Source: JALZHR01 sp036389695
Lineage (GTDB): Bacteria > Acidobacteriota > Blastocatellia > Pyrinomonadales > Pyrinomonadaceae
Length of the DNA stretch: 35,794 nt
Assembly (NCBI GenBank): GCA_036389695.1
Contig: DASVWG010000138.1
Coordinates: forward strand, 1 to 35,794
Reading direction: 5' to 3'
Part shown: positions 23,563 to 31,430 of the stretch, one piece after another
How the letters are laid out: each line of letters starts with the position of its first letter
How positions within the stretch are numbered: position 1 is the stretch's first letter
Program-made: the position numbers and the translations under genes
The notes under the pieces: generated by a model
Told to the model about the DNA's origin: nothing
The model's database searches: none
The model's input: the letters and a program-made list of their open reading frames with translations, nothing else

Positions 23563-25161
23563 ATGAGATTTCTAGTTCTGCGAAAGTTTGATTTTCCGCC
23601 TTCCTGCCAGACAAAAATCGTTTGCGCCGGATTGCTTTTAGTGTTTTTCTGCCTGCCGGTCTGGGCAGCCGGCGACACGCAGCAGATTGAGCCGGAAAAC
23701 GTGCGCCAGGCGGTCAGGCAAGCCGAAAAGCTGACGCGCAAGGGAAATTTACCCGAAGCCGAAAAAATCCTGCGCCGCCTGTTCGAGCAAAACCCGAAAG
23801 ATTCCAAAGTCAAAGTCAAGCTCGCCTTCGTTTTGATGAAGCAAAAACGCCTGCTCGAAGCCTACAATCTTTCGTTCGACGTGGCGAAAAACGAGCCGCA
23901 GAACGCCTACGCTTTCGCCGTTTTGGGCGCGACTATGCTCAGCGCCGGAAATTTCAAGGAAGCCAGGCTTTGTTTTGTCAACGCGCTGCAGCTCGACAAA
24001 GGCGAAGCGCTCGCGTGGGCTGGACTCGGACTGATTGATTATTACGAAAACCGGATCGAACAGAGCCTGGAATATTTAAGAACCGCCGAATATCGCGACC
24101 CGCAGGAGCCGGATTATATTTTCGCCGTCGCGCAGGTTTCCGCCCGCGCCGAAAAATACAGGGAAGCCGCCGCCGCTTACGACCGTTTTCTGCAGTATGC
24201 GCCCAACACCGACGAGGAACGCCGCAACCGCATCAAAGGCTTGATTAATTTTCTGCGTTTTCTCGGCAGCAAACAGTATTTGTATGTCGCGGCGGGCGGA
24301 GAGCGCACGACCGTGCCGATTAAATTGTTCCGCGACCGCCCGATTATCGAAGTCAAAATCGGCAAAAACACAGAGCCGCTCCGGTTTGTGCTGGACACGG
24401 GGTCGGGCATTTCCGTTATCAGTGAAGAAGTTTCGCGCCGTCTGGACATCAAGCCGATTACCAAAGGCGGCGTAGCGCGCGCCATCGGCGGCGAAGGCAA
24501 ATTTCAAATCGTCTACGGTTTCCTGCGCACTATCAGCATCGGCGACGTGAAAATTCAAAACGTGCCGATTTATATCAGAAAATTTCACGAAAACGACGAA
24601 AAAATCGACGGCTACATCGGGCTGAATCTCATCTCGAAATTTTTAACCACGCTCGATTACGGCGCGCTGACCTTTTCGCTGGTGCGCCGCAGCGAGGTCG
24701 AGATACCGGAAGCCAATAATTTGATTTCGCTTCCGCTGCGCCTGACGTCGAGCGGATACCTGAGCGGCGAAGTGCAGCTTGAAGGCATCGAAACGCCGCT
24801 GAATTTTATCGTCGATACGGGCGCGAGCGTTTCGGTCATCTCCGACGATCTGGCGAATATGGACGAAGTCAGCAAATATGTCTCGACCGAGAAAATGCGC
24901 GTCGTCGGCGCGGCGGGCGTCACCGAAGGCGTCCCGGCATTTCTGCTGCCGCGCGTTACGTTCGGCAATCACAGCCGCGAAAAAATCAAAGCCATCGCGC
25001 TGGATTTGGACATCATCAACGAAACTTCCGGCTTCGAGCAGGCGGGAATTTTAGGCGGAAACTTTTTGAAAAATTACCGTCTGACGTTCGATTTCAAAAA
25101 TTCGCGCGTGACGTTTGAGCCGGTCGCCGCCGGCGTCGGGAACACTCTCAAACCCGAATGA
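23563..25161 (+). CDS. Secreted TPR protein with two tandem retropepsin-like aspartic protease domains
   Basis: A 532-residue protein. The N-terminus holds a signal peptide (hydrophobic core about 19-33, cleavage near WAA-G at 37). TPR repeats follow at about 42-220. Two copies of a retropepsin-like domain come next, with the active-site motifs FVLDTGSGISVIS (DTG at 278-280) and FIVDTGASVSVIS (DTG from 418). Each copy ends in the family's second block (GYIGLNLISKF; AGILGGNFL). Retropepsins need two DTG loops to form one active site, so this chain could fold as a pseudo-dimer in the manner of pepsin. The predicted location is periplasmic. The ribosome binding site aaagga precedes the ATG. The stop codon overlaps the start of the PIN-domain gene (ATGA). 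Confidence 0.9.
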   Translation: MRFLVLRKFDFPPSCQTKIVCAGLLLVFFCLPVWAAGDTQQIEPENVRQAVRQAEKLTRKGNLPEAEKILRRLFEQNPKDSKVKVKLAFVLMKQKRLLEAYNLSFDVAKNEPQNAYAFAVLGATMLSAGNFKEARLCFVNALQLDKGEALAWAGLGLIDYYENRIEQSLEYLRTAEYRDPQEPDYIFAVAQVSARAEKYREAAAAYDRFLQYAPNTDEERRNRIKGLINFLRFLGSKQYLYVAAGGERTTVPIKLFRDRPIIEVKIGKNTEPLRFVLDTGSGISVISEEVSRRLDIKPITKGGVARAIGGEGKFQIVYGFLRTISIGDVKIQNVPIYIRKFHENDEKIDGYIGLNLISKFLTTLDYGALTFSLVRRSEVEIPEANNLISLPLRLTSSGYLSGEVQLEGIETPLNFIVDTGASVSVISDDLANMDEVSKYVSTEKMRVVGAAGVTEGVPAFLLPRVTFGNHSREKIKAIALDLDIINETSGFEQAGILGGNFLKNYRLTFDFKNSRVTFEPVAAGVGNTLKPE

Positions 25162-25619
25162 AGCTGAGCTTATATCTGGAAACTTCGGTCGTCGGCGCAT
25201 ATCTGGACAACGGCGAGCCGTTTCGACGGGATTTGACGATTCGCTGGTGGGAACACGAGCTGTCGGAGTATCAGCCGTTCGTCTCGCCGCTGGTGCGCCG
25301 CGAGTTGGAGCGCGTTCCCGAACCGCACCGGACGGGTTATCTGAAGCTTATCGAGCCGCTCAAAAATCTGGAGCTCACGGACGAAGCGGCGATTCTGGCG
25401 GAAGGCTACATCTCGCGCGGCATCTTTCACCGCAAATATCTGGCGGACGCGCTGCACGTCGCGCTGGCTTCGTTTCACAAAATCGATTATCTGGTGACGT
25501 GGAATTTCGGGCATCTCGCAAACGTCCGCAAACAGGCGCGCATTCGCGTCTTTAACGTCTCGGCGGGCTTTTTCGTGCCGATGATTGTGACGCCGGAGTT
25601 TCTCGTTCACAGTATTTAA
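25158..25619 (+). CDS. PIN domain protein (VapC-like)
   Basis: A 153-residue PIN-fold protein. The first acidic residue is in YLETSVVGAYLD, where many PIN proteins have Asp. The middle acidic residues are ELERV and LADALHVALAS, and the final motif is VTWNFGHLANV. The 'ALHVA...TWNFxHxAN' block is characteristic of the VapC-like PIN group found in Acidobacteriota, Cyanobacteria and Chloroflexi. PIN proteins are metal-dependent ribonucleases, many acting as toxins. No antitoxin gene precedes it; instead it is translationally coupled to the aspartic protease gene through ATGA. It could be an orphan toxin or a housekeeping nuclease. Confidence 0.85.
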   Translation: MKLSLYLETSVVGAYLDNGEPFRRDLTIRWWEHELSEYQPFVSPLVRRELERVPEPHRTGYLKLIEPLKNLELTDEAAILAEGYISRGIFHRKYLADALHVALASFHKIDYLVTWNFGHLANVRKQARIRVFNVSAGFFVPMIVTPEFLVHSI

Positions 25620-25681
25620 AAATGCTTTAATAATAAAACATTTATGCTTTGTCGCATAATTTCGGTAGTTATATATAAAGA

Positions 25682-25798
25682 GCGGAATTGAGCCGTAAAA
25701 TTCATTAAGAAAACAGCTCAACTCCGCACCTTTCCAAACCAACAGTTAAAAAACTTCAATCAAAGACGTGCGTCTTCGACGTTCTTTATTTTAACTGT
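25682..25798. terminator. Inverted repeats between convergent genes, probable terminator region
   Basis: Arms gcggaattgagc (25682-25693) and gctcaactccgc (25716-25727) pair with one G-U type mismatch. A second pair, acagttaaaa (25742-25751) and ttttaactgt (25789-25798), overlaps the stop codon of the minus-strand gene at 25786. Between them a short aagacgtgcgtctt palindrome is present. The two genes converge here. Confidence 0.5.
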
Positions 25799-26013
25799 GG
25801 AAGTACTTTTTGATACAAGCCCTGCGGAATATCGTCCGCGCCCGTATTTAACAACCATTCTTCAATGTCCGTAGTCGCACTTGTTTGAATCGGTGTGACA
25901 GGTTGTTGTGAAAAAACATTCGGAGTAACCGAAAAATTAGCAAGAGCGATTCCCGTTAAAGTTACGCCCGTAATCTCTAAAAACTCTCTGCGTGTAGATT
26001 TATTCTTACTCAT
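25786..26013 (-). CDS. 75-residue Tat-signal peptide protein
   Basis: Nearly half of this small protein is a twin-arginine signal: STRREFLEITGVTLTGIAL with RR at 8-9, a moderately hydrophobic core, and a likely cleavage site near VFSQ at 35-36. The exported part is only about 40 residues (SATTDIEEWLLNTGADDIPQ and a short helix), with no cysteines. A very strong ribosome binding site (aaggaggagaa) precedes the ATG. The start overlaps the end of the upstream lipoprotein gene by 8 bases, so the two are in one operon. The family is unknown to me. The Tat route usually carries folded or cofactor-bound proteins, which is odd for so short a chain; it may ride with a partner. Confidence 0.82.
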   Translation of the reverse strand: MSKNKSTRREFLEITGVTLTGIALANFSVTPNVFSQQPVTPIQTSATTDIEEWLLNTGADDIPQGLYQKVLPQLK

Positions 26014-26503
26014 TTCTCCTCCTTGGTAAGTCGGTTGGATAGTTTTTGGGAGGTAAATTTATTTCCTGCTCGGTACGCTTGGCGCGTCCCGTGCCCAGAG
26101 TTGAATCACCCGTTTTCAACAAAAACTTTTCCAAACTTCTTTCCGGATCGGTAAAATACTCTTTTGAATTGTCGTTTCGATAGAGTATCTGACCTCTGTA
26201 AGCAATTATTTCGCGCTTCGTTCCCCTTTCGTTGAACTGCACGCGAAAACCCGTATATCCTAAACCACCATTAAAAGCGCGAGGCTGCGACTTCGACAAA
26301 TTACCCAGCAACGCGAGAAGTTCGTTAGCCTGCCGGCTGTTCAAATTCCATTTCGGGTTTTCTCTCCCGCTGAAAATCTGCAAAGTAACGGCAGCACTTT
26401 TCGGGTTTTTGGGTATCAAATTACGCGACCTCGTCTGTGTTTTAGAATCGAGACTGCAAGCCAGTATAAACAATGCGAGCAGCCAGACCGTAACATTTTT
26501 CAT
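26006..26503 (-). CDS. Putative lipoprotein sharing a domain with the upstream gene
   Basis: The ATG at 26503 (165 residues) is preferred over an in-frame ATG at 26539, because an AGG-containing ribosome binding site (gcgaggt) precedes it and it places a lipoprotein signal at the N-terminus. The signal is a hydrophobic stretch followed by FILAC, with the lipidated Cys at residue 16. The body contains VTLQIFSGRENPKWNLN and, after about 30 residues, GGLGYTGFRVQF. The same pair of blocks opens the next gene upstream (IFSAKPNPVWTL and GRLGYRGFII). The C-terminal third is charged and low-complexity. The shared domain is unnamed to me. Confidence 0.78.
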   Translation of the reverse strand: MKNVTVWLLALFILACSLDSKTQTRSRNLIPKNPKSAAVTLQIFSGRENPKWNLNSRQANELLALLGNLSKSQPRAFNGGLGYTGFRVQFNERGTKREIIAYRGQILYRNDNSKEYFTDPERSLEKFLLKTGDSTLGTGRAKRTEQEINLPPKNYPTDLPRRRNE

Positions 26504-26523
26504 GTTTTTAACCTCGCTTATAT

Positions 26524-27528
26524 TTAACTTACAGTCCAACCGTAAGGAAAATACCTGTAGCCGCAGAATGAACTGTAATATCCCCGATCGCAGGTCGCCG
26601 GATCGGTTATCCAGTAGCCGCTGTCATCATAGTTGCGCGCCGCCGTATGACCCGGTTTATGACACCAATGACCATTAGCACACAACCGATACCAGTGATA
26701 ATCTCCGTAATACGGGTCAGGGTCTATCACCAGACAGGTATAAACTTCATTACCTGACCAGCAAGCAGTGGTAAAACCGTCATATGCCGCACAATAACTT
26801 GTTGTTCCGACGGCATTATTACAAGCCAGCGCAGTGTGCGCGACGTTGGACTTGCGCCCGGGCTGGGCGAAAGTATTACTTCTGTAAGCTGCCGCAAAAT
26901 TGTAACAATTGTTATTTTCCATACTATAGGCATCGTTCCAGTAGGAAAAATTCGTGTCGCTCTGGTAAACATTAGGTCCGCAGACGAGTGAATTAACCTC
27001 GGATTCGATGTTAGAAGGTCCGCTGCCGGATGATGAAGGCGGCGGCAATTGGTCGGGACGCGGCGCATCGAGCGGAATGTTAGGCTTGACGGACGGGTCG
27101 AGCGCAGGCTCGAAGCCTTTTTCTTTCGGCGTGTCCAGCTTGAGCGAATCTTTGGACTTATGTTTTCGCCAAAAATCTTCTCTTAGCTTTCTGTCCGCTT
27201 TCATCGATTCCAAAGCGAATTTCTTTCCGCTTTGAGGAACAGCCTTGCCGGTTTCGATAGAAGCGATCAGGGCTGCTTCCTTGGCGGCGTGTTTTTTCGA
27301 TTCGATATAAAAAAACGAAGGCAAGCCGGCTTTTTCCAAAGTCGCCTTCGCTTCGTCGGTTGCCGTGATGATAAATCCTCGATAGCCGAGCCTGCCGGTG
27401 CTTTTCGGCGGTTCGGTTAGTGATGGATTTGCCAGCACGCGATCAATAAATTCTTTTTCTTCTTTAGCAGTTAGAGTCCAAACCGGATTCGGTTTTGCTG
27501 AGAAAATATCTAACTCAACGGTAATCAT
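26524..27528 (-). CDS. Uncharacterised two-domain protein with a Cys-rich, probably papain-like C-terminal domain
   Basis: From the ATG at 27528, behind a strong ggaggt, the protein has 334 residues. Residues 1-60 form the 'IFSxxPNPxWxL...GxLGYxGF' domain shared with the downstream lipoprotein. A charged, Pro-rich linker (about 90-175) contains no cysteine. The C-terminal domain has ten cysteines and the conserved-looking blocks NNCYNFA (Cys208), NTFAQPGR, GDYHWYRLC (His278) and WCHKPGHT. A Cys-His arrangement of this kind suggests a papain/NlpC-P60-like hydrolase; I recall similar 'NCYNYA...DYHWYR...HKPG' proteins in other bacteria and fungi but no established name. No signal peptide is visible, although ten cysteines suggest an exported domain. 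It heads a three-gene operon. Confidence 0.78.
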   Translation of the reverse strand: MITVELDIFSAKPNPVWTLTAKEEKEFIDRVLANPSLTEPPKSTGRLGYRGFIITATDEAKATLEKAGLPSFFYIESKKHAAKEAALIASIETGKAVPQSGKKFALESMKADRKLREDFWRKHKSKDSLKLDTPKEKGFEPALDPSVKPNIPLDAPRPDQLPPPSSSGSGPSNIESEVNSLVCGPNVYQSDTNFSYWNDAYSMENNNCYNFAAAYRSNTFAQPGRKSNVAHTALACNNAVGTTSYCAAYDGFTTACWSGNEVYTCLVIDPDPYYGDYHWYRLCANGHWCHKPGHTAARNYDDSGYWITDPATCDRGYYSSFCGYRYFPYGWTVS

Positions 27529-28218
27529 AAACACCTCCGTTATCTAGAAAACTGGTATGGTTTTAGTGAAACCAATCGTTCACCAGTTCTACACTGAAGG
27601 GTTGTAGGCAATTGAAGGGTTGTAGGCTGAGATCTTAGTTTCTCCCGTTTTATTCGATAAATTTTTACTTTGGTTACCATAGGTAACAGCAAAGTCAGGT
27701 GTACGGAAAGGAAACTGCAAAATCAAATACATACAAAGAGCGCTACCCACACTACCTCGCAATGTTAGGACAAAAACTATGATGATGCTTTGGGAAATTA
27801 GGGTTTCCCGTTATTTTAATATATCTTAAATTTTCCTTAATTGCGGTTTGTATTATGCTCCACACCTCGAACAATTTTTTTGTATTATGCTCAATACCTC
27901 GGACAATTTTTGATAAACAAAGCAGAATGCGGGTTTAGTTATTTTCGCGGGAGAACAAAAGCAATTTAGAATGTTGGTGTTATGAACGCCAAACCCGACG
28001 AATATGCCGAGAGCATTTTTAAACTGAAATTAGCGGACGTTAATTTGAAATTGAAGAAATAACAGAATCCGCCGGGCGGTTTGAGCCGTCACGTCTGAAA
28101 AACGCCCGTTTATCTCACGCGGAAATTAGTGTAATTTTCCAGCCCGATAATATTAGAGCGCCGTCGCGTTTCCGAACCTATTGACCATTCCCGCTTAAAG
28201 ATTTACTATTCATTTTGA
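27529..28218. other. AT-rich gene-poor region with small repeats and a possible broken small gene
   Basis: About 690 bases. At 27550-27588 there are nested stems (aactggt/accagtt outside, tggttt/aaacca inside) just upstream of the minus-strand operon. At 27596-27609 and 27614-27627 the 14-mer gaagggttgtaggc is repeated with an 18-base period. At 27847-27911 two imperfect 32-base units (tattatgctc...acctcg(a/g)acaattttt) stand in tandem. A frame starting ATG at 27982 runs 26 codons to 28062. The frame at about 28043-28186 is also open and reads FEPSRLKNARLSHAEISV, which may be the shifted continuation of the same broken gene. I see no other gene. Confidence 0.55.
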
Positions 28219-28440
28219 ATGTATCGACGACCGAAATTTTTAGAAGTGCTCCACGAAATCCGCGAAGAAATGTCGCGCGAGGCTGATTACGATATGGATT
28301 TGTTTGCCGAAATGGTCAGAAACGAGGACGGCAAAAGGCAAAAGGAAAAAGGCAAAAATATAGAAGATAAAGGGCAAAATTTTAAAGACCGAAGTCCGAA
28401 AACCGTAGACCGAAAATTGATTTATGGAAATCGCTTTTGA
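28219..28440 (+). CDS. Small hypothetical protein with a repeat-derived C-terminus
   Basis: A 73-residue frame. The first 35 residues (MYRRPKFLEVLHEIREEMS then DYDMDLFAEMVRN) look like a conserved short helical protein that I have seen as a hypothetical in related genomes. From about residue 37 onward the coding DNA is made of tandem words 'ggcaaaa' and 'gaccgaa(g/a)', like the intergenic hairpins, and the protein becomes KRQKEKGKNIEDKGQ. This suggests a word repeat inserted into the gene's 3' end and extended it. The stop codon overlaps the next gene by 17 bases. No domain is recognised and the true length is uncertain. Confidence 0.6.
   Translation: MYRRPKFLEVLHEIREEMSREADYDMDLFAEMVRNEDGKRQKEKGKNIEDKGQNFKDRSPKTVDRKLIYGNRF
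28325..28425. repeat. One-sided word repeats (GGCAAAA and GACCGAA) inside a small gene
   Basis: Tandem 'ggcaaaagg' words at 28330-28352 and 28369-28376, then 'gaccgaagtccgaaaaccgtagaccg' type words at 28387-28413, have no complementary arm nearby. They lie inside the 3' half of the frame at 28219-28440. Confidence 0.55.
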
Positions 28441-29215
28441 TGCCATCGGCTTGGAGATTCCAAACGAGAAGGCTTTCAATAATTTAGCGGAAAACGCCGG
28501 AAAGCGCGGCGAAGCGTCGCGGCTGACGCGCAAGACGGGCGTGCTTCACGGGCGCTGCTGGAAGCTCGGCGCGGGTCTGGAAGTGTGGACGGTTTTGTAT
28601 GAATCGCAGACGGGCGAAGTTTTTTACGCCGATTGCCGACCGGGTTTTCGCGCCCGCTACATGCAGCGCATCAGCCCGTGGATTGCCACCGAATTTGACG
28701 AGGAAGGCGAAGCGGTCGTACACGGTTTTATCGAAGATACGGAACAGGAAGTTTTGTTTGCGCTGCAAAATCTGACGGAAGTCGGAACCAACAGCAGCTT
28801 TCAGCAAAATACTTTGATGGTCGGTTTGTGCGGTCTGGCGTATCGCGCCGAAGTTTTAAAAACGCCCGCCGCGCCCTTCTGGAAATCTTACGACGAGCTG
28901 GCTTTAAACGTCGTCGAAAACGAAAACGATTGGAGCTTGTGCGGCGAGATTATTTCCTTTAACGCTTTGCGCAACCCGTTTTCGGGCAGCGACCTGTACT
29001 GGATTTATCTGAATCTGGGCGATTTCAATCTCGAAATTCTGGTCAACCGGCGCACCTTGTCGGGCGCGGAAATTTACGCCGGCGCGATGCTGCGCGCGGA
29101 CATCTGGCTGCAAGGTCACGTCCTGAACGAAACGGCTCGCCGCTCGACTTACGAAGGCGTCGATTTTTCGCTGCGAACAATTGATTTCTGGAAAAAATTC
29201 AAGAAAGTAAATTAG
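28424..29215 (+). CDS. Hypothetical protein, no recognised domain
   Basis: A 263-residue protein that I cannot assign. It has GC and codon use like the neighbouring genes and normal composition, so it is probably real. There is no signal peptide or membrane helix. The central and C-terminal parts look beta-rich (DLYWIYLNLGDFNLEILVNRRTL is split across strands, then AGAMLRADIWLQGHVL), a pattern reminiscent of OB-like or DUF3881-type proteins. The N-terminal half holds the HGRCWKLGAGLEVWTVLY strand pair. The ATG overlaps the preceding small gene by 17 bases. A word-type hairpin (R10) begins at its stop codon. Confidence 0.75.
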   Translation: MEIAFDAIGLEIPNEKAFNNLAENAGKRGEASRLTRKTGVLHGRCWKLGAGLEVWTVLYESQTGEVFYADCRPGFRARYMQRISPWIATEFDEEGEAVVHGFIEDTEQEVLFALQNLTEVGTNSSFQQNTLMVGLCGLAYRAEVLKTPAAPFWKSYDELALNVVENENDWSLCGEIISFNALRNPFSGSDLYWIYLNLGDFNLEILVNRRTLSGAEIYAGAMLRADIWLQGHVLNETARRSTYEGVDFSLRTIDFWKKFKKVN

Positions 29216-29284
29216 CCGCGGATAACAAGAATTTGCGCGAATTGTTTTTTATTTGATATTCGTGTAATTTGTGTTATTCGTGGC
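29214..29284. repeat. Word-type inverted repeat R10
   Basis: The left arm 29214-29244 (agccgcggataacaagaatt and following) pairs imperfectly with the right arm 29258-29284 (attcgtgtaatttgtgttat and following, ending in ggct). The first two bases of the arm are part of the preceding gene's TAG stop. The GTG start possible for the next gene at 29271 lies inside the right arm. Confidence 0.75.
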
Positions 29285-29300
29285 TGATTCTTTATCCAAA

Positions 29301-29873
29301 ATGCGCCGTTACCTGCTCTCCATTCTGGCTGTTTTCGTCGTCCTCGCCGCCGCTCTGGGGCTTTATTTTTTCAATCGATACTGGATTCATCGCTACGACG
29401 AAATTATCGCCCGGCAAGCGGGCATCTACCGGCTGGACAAAGATTTAGTCTGGAGCGTCATTTACGAGGAAACCTACTTTCGCGCGTGGCAAATCGGCGC
29501 GGACGAAGAAGTCGGGCTGATGCAGGTGACGCCGACGGTGGCGCGCGAGTGGGCAAAAGAGACCGGCTTTCGCGAGTTTGAACGACAGACGGCGCAAAAC
29601 ACGGTCGAATTTTTGCGCGACCCGGAGCGCAACATCCAAATCGGCTGCTGGTATCTGGAAAAAATGCGCGAGAAATACCGCGATTTTCCCGCCGCCGAAG
29701 CGATGATGCTCGCCGCTTACAACGCCGGCGCGAGCCGCGTCGAAGAATGGACGCGCAGCGGGGAAATCTCCAGCCTTTCGGAAAGCGAATTCGTCGAGCG
29801 CATCAACATCGCTTCAACGAAATCTTATGTGACTTCGATTCTGGAAAGATACCGCGCCAAGAAAACGAATTAA
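29301..29873 (+). CDS. Lytic transglycosylase (SLT domain), membrane-anchored
   Basis: From the ATG at 29301 the protein has 190 residues. The upstream GTG at 29271 lies in repeat R10, so I reject it. Residues 4-24 form a signal anchor. The SLT domain follows with the catalytic Glu57 in SVIYEETYF, the GLMQVTP motif at 72-78, and AYNAGASRVEEW near 148-159. Family-1 lytic transglycosylases (Slt70-like, PF01464) cleave the MurNAc-GlcNAc bond to give 1,6-anhydro ends. The short length means a single catalytic domain with no superhelical part. It would act in the periplasm. Confidence 0.9.
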   Translation: MRRYLLSILAVFVVLAAALGLYFFNRYWIHRYDEIIARQAGIYRLDKDLVWSVIYEETYFRAWQIGADEEVGLMQVTPTVAREWAKETGFREFERQTAQNTVEFLRDPERNIQIGCWYLEKMREKYRDFPAAEAMMLAAYNAGASRVEEWTRSGEISSLSESEFVERINIASTKSYVTSILERYRAKKTN

Positions 29874-29900
29874 CGCGAAAATCGAATCGGGAAAACGAAT

Positions 29901-30030
29901 GTAGGGGCACGCCCGCGTGCCTGCCCAATGAGCGTAGCGAAAAGCGTTTTAAATATATTCAAGATTACAGTAATTAATATCGGTTAGCGTCCATTCGGAC
30001 GCTTTGGGCAGGCACAAGACCTGCCCCTAC
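29901..30030. repeat. Word-type inverted repeat R11 (GTAGGGGC words)
   Basis: The left arm 29901-29928 (gtaggggcacgcccgcgtgc then ctgcccaa) pairs with the right arm 30005-30030 (tgggcaggcacaagacctgc then ccctac). Inside, gcgtccattcggacgc (29997-30002 region) forms a small stem, and 'agcgtagcgaaaagcg' words stand on the left. It separates two same-strand genes. Confidence 0.82.
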
Positions 30031-30050
30031 AGTTTTTGCCATGTTGCATT

Positions 30051-31430
30051 ATGAAAATTATCTCAGCCAATTACGTGCTGCCGATTTCCGGTGTTCCGAT
30101 TGAAAACGGCGCGGTCGCCATCGAAAAAGATAAAATCGTCGCCGTCGGGAAACCGGCGGAAATCATTGCGAAATTTCCCGCCGCCGCAGCGGAAGATTTC
30201 GGCGAAGCAGCGATAATGCCCGGTTTTGTCAACGCTCATTCACACTTGGAAATCACGGCGATGCGCAGCTTTCTCGACGACGTCGAACACGATTTTTCAA
30301 GGTGGCTGGTGAAGCTTTCAACCGTGCGCGCCGAAAAATTAACCGAGTCGGACATTGAAATTTCCGCCGTCTGGGGCGCGCTCGAAGGCTTGCGCGCGGG
30401 CGTCACCTGCTTCGCCGACATCGGGCGCTACGGCAAAGCCGGTTTTGAAGCGCTGAAAAAAACCGGCTTGCGCGGCATAAGTTTTCAGGAAACCGATTTT
30501 TCGCCTCGAAACGAAACCGCCGCCGATGATTTCCAAAAACTCGTCGAAAAATTTCTGGCTTTAAAAGAAACCGAAACCGCCCGCGTCAAAGCCGGAATCT
30601 CGCCGCACGCGCCTTATACGGTCAGCCGACGCCTTTTCGAATTGATTGCCGATTACGCTCTCGGCGAAAAAATCGACCTTTCGATTCACGCCGCCGAATC
30701 AAAGGAAGAAACCGAATTTATGCTTTACGGCACGGGCTTTTTCGCCGGAATTTATCAAAAATTCGGGCACGTTTGGGACACGCCGAAAGTTTCGACCATC
30801 GAATATTTCGACCGAATAGGCATTTTGCAGACCGCGCCGCTGCTCGCGCATTGCGTCACGGTTTCGGAAAAAGACATCGAAACCGTTCGCGCCAGCAACA
30901 CGCGCATCGCACATTGCCCGAAATCGAACGCCAAATTCGGACACGGCATCGCGCCGCTGGAAAAATTTCTCGATGAAAATATAAAAGTCGGTTTGGGAAG
31001 CGACTCGGTGGCGAGCAACAACACGTGCGACATTCTGGAAGAATCGCGTTTCGCGACGCTTCTGGCGCGGTCGCGCGAAGATAAAAAACGGCTTTTGAAC
31101 GCCGGAGAAATTCTCGAAGCGGCAACGCTCGGCGGCGCGCGGGCGCTCAATCTGGAAGCGGAAATCGGCACGCTCTCAGCGGGCAAACAAGCCGATTTAA
31201 TCGTCATCTCACTAAGCGCGGCGGCGCAGCAGCCCGTTCACGACGTTTACGCGGCGATTTTGTTTGCCTCGACCGCGCGCGACGTGCGCCTGACGATGAT
31301 CGGCGGCGAGGAAATTTACCGCGACGGCGACGCGAAAACGGTAGACGAAGATGAGCTGCGCTTTGAAATGAAGCGAATCGCGCGGAAAATGAACGGCAAG
31401 TCAGAACCGCCTGCGGTAGCGAGCGGGTAA
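30051..31430 (+). CDS. Amidohydrolase, MtaD/TrzN-like deaminase or chlorohydrolase
   Basis: From the ATG at 30051 the protein has 459 residues; an upstream TTG at 30036 is unlikely. Metal ligands: NAHSHLE (H63, H65), SIHAAES, LLAHCV, and GLGSDSVASNN with the catalytic Asp. This is the cytosine deaminase/ATZ-TRZ subgroup, which includes 5-methylthioadenosine/S-adenosylhomocysteine deaminase and triazine hydrolases. The second residue of the first motif (HSH versus HTH) and the surrounding sequence do not settle the substrate. The last ten residues, KSEPPAVASG, are encoded by the left arm of repeat R12, so the native C-terminus was probably shorter. It is cytosolic. Confidence 0.88.
   Translation: MKIISANYVLPISGVPIENGAVAIEKDKIVAVGKPAEIIAKFPAAAAEDFGEAAIMPGFVNAHSHLEITAMRSFLDDVEHDFSRWLVKLSTVRAEKLTESDIEISAVWGALEGLRAGVTCFADIGRYGKAGFEALKKTGLRGISFQETDFSPRNETAADDFQKLVEKFLALKETETARVKAGISPHAPYTVSRRLFELIADYALGEKIDLSIHAAESKEETEFMLYGTGFFAGIYQKFGHVWDTPKVSTIEYFDRIGILQTAPLLAHCVTVSEKDIETVRASNTRIAHCPKSNAKFGHGIAPLEKFLDENIKVGLGSDSVASNNTCDILEESRFATLLARSREDKKRLLNAGEILEAATLGGARALNLEAEIGTLSAGKQADLIVISLSAAAQQPVHDVYAAILFASTARDVRLTMIGGEEIYRDGDAKTVDEDELRFEMKRIARKMNGKSEPPAVASG

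Noticed and set aside
29271..29300. Upstream GTG start for the small lytic transglycosylase.
   Set aside because: It lies inside the right arm of repeat R10, while the ATG at 29301 starts directly at the signal anchor.
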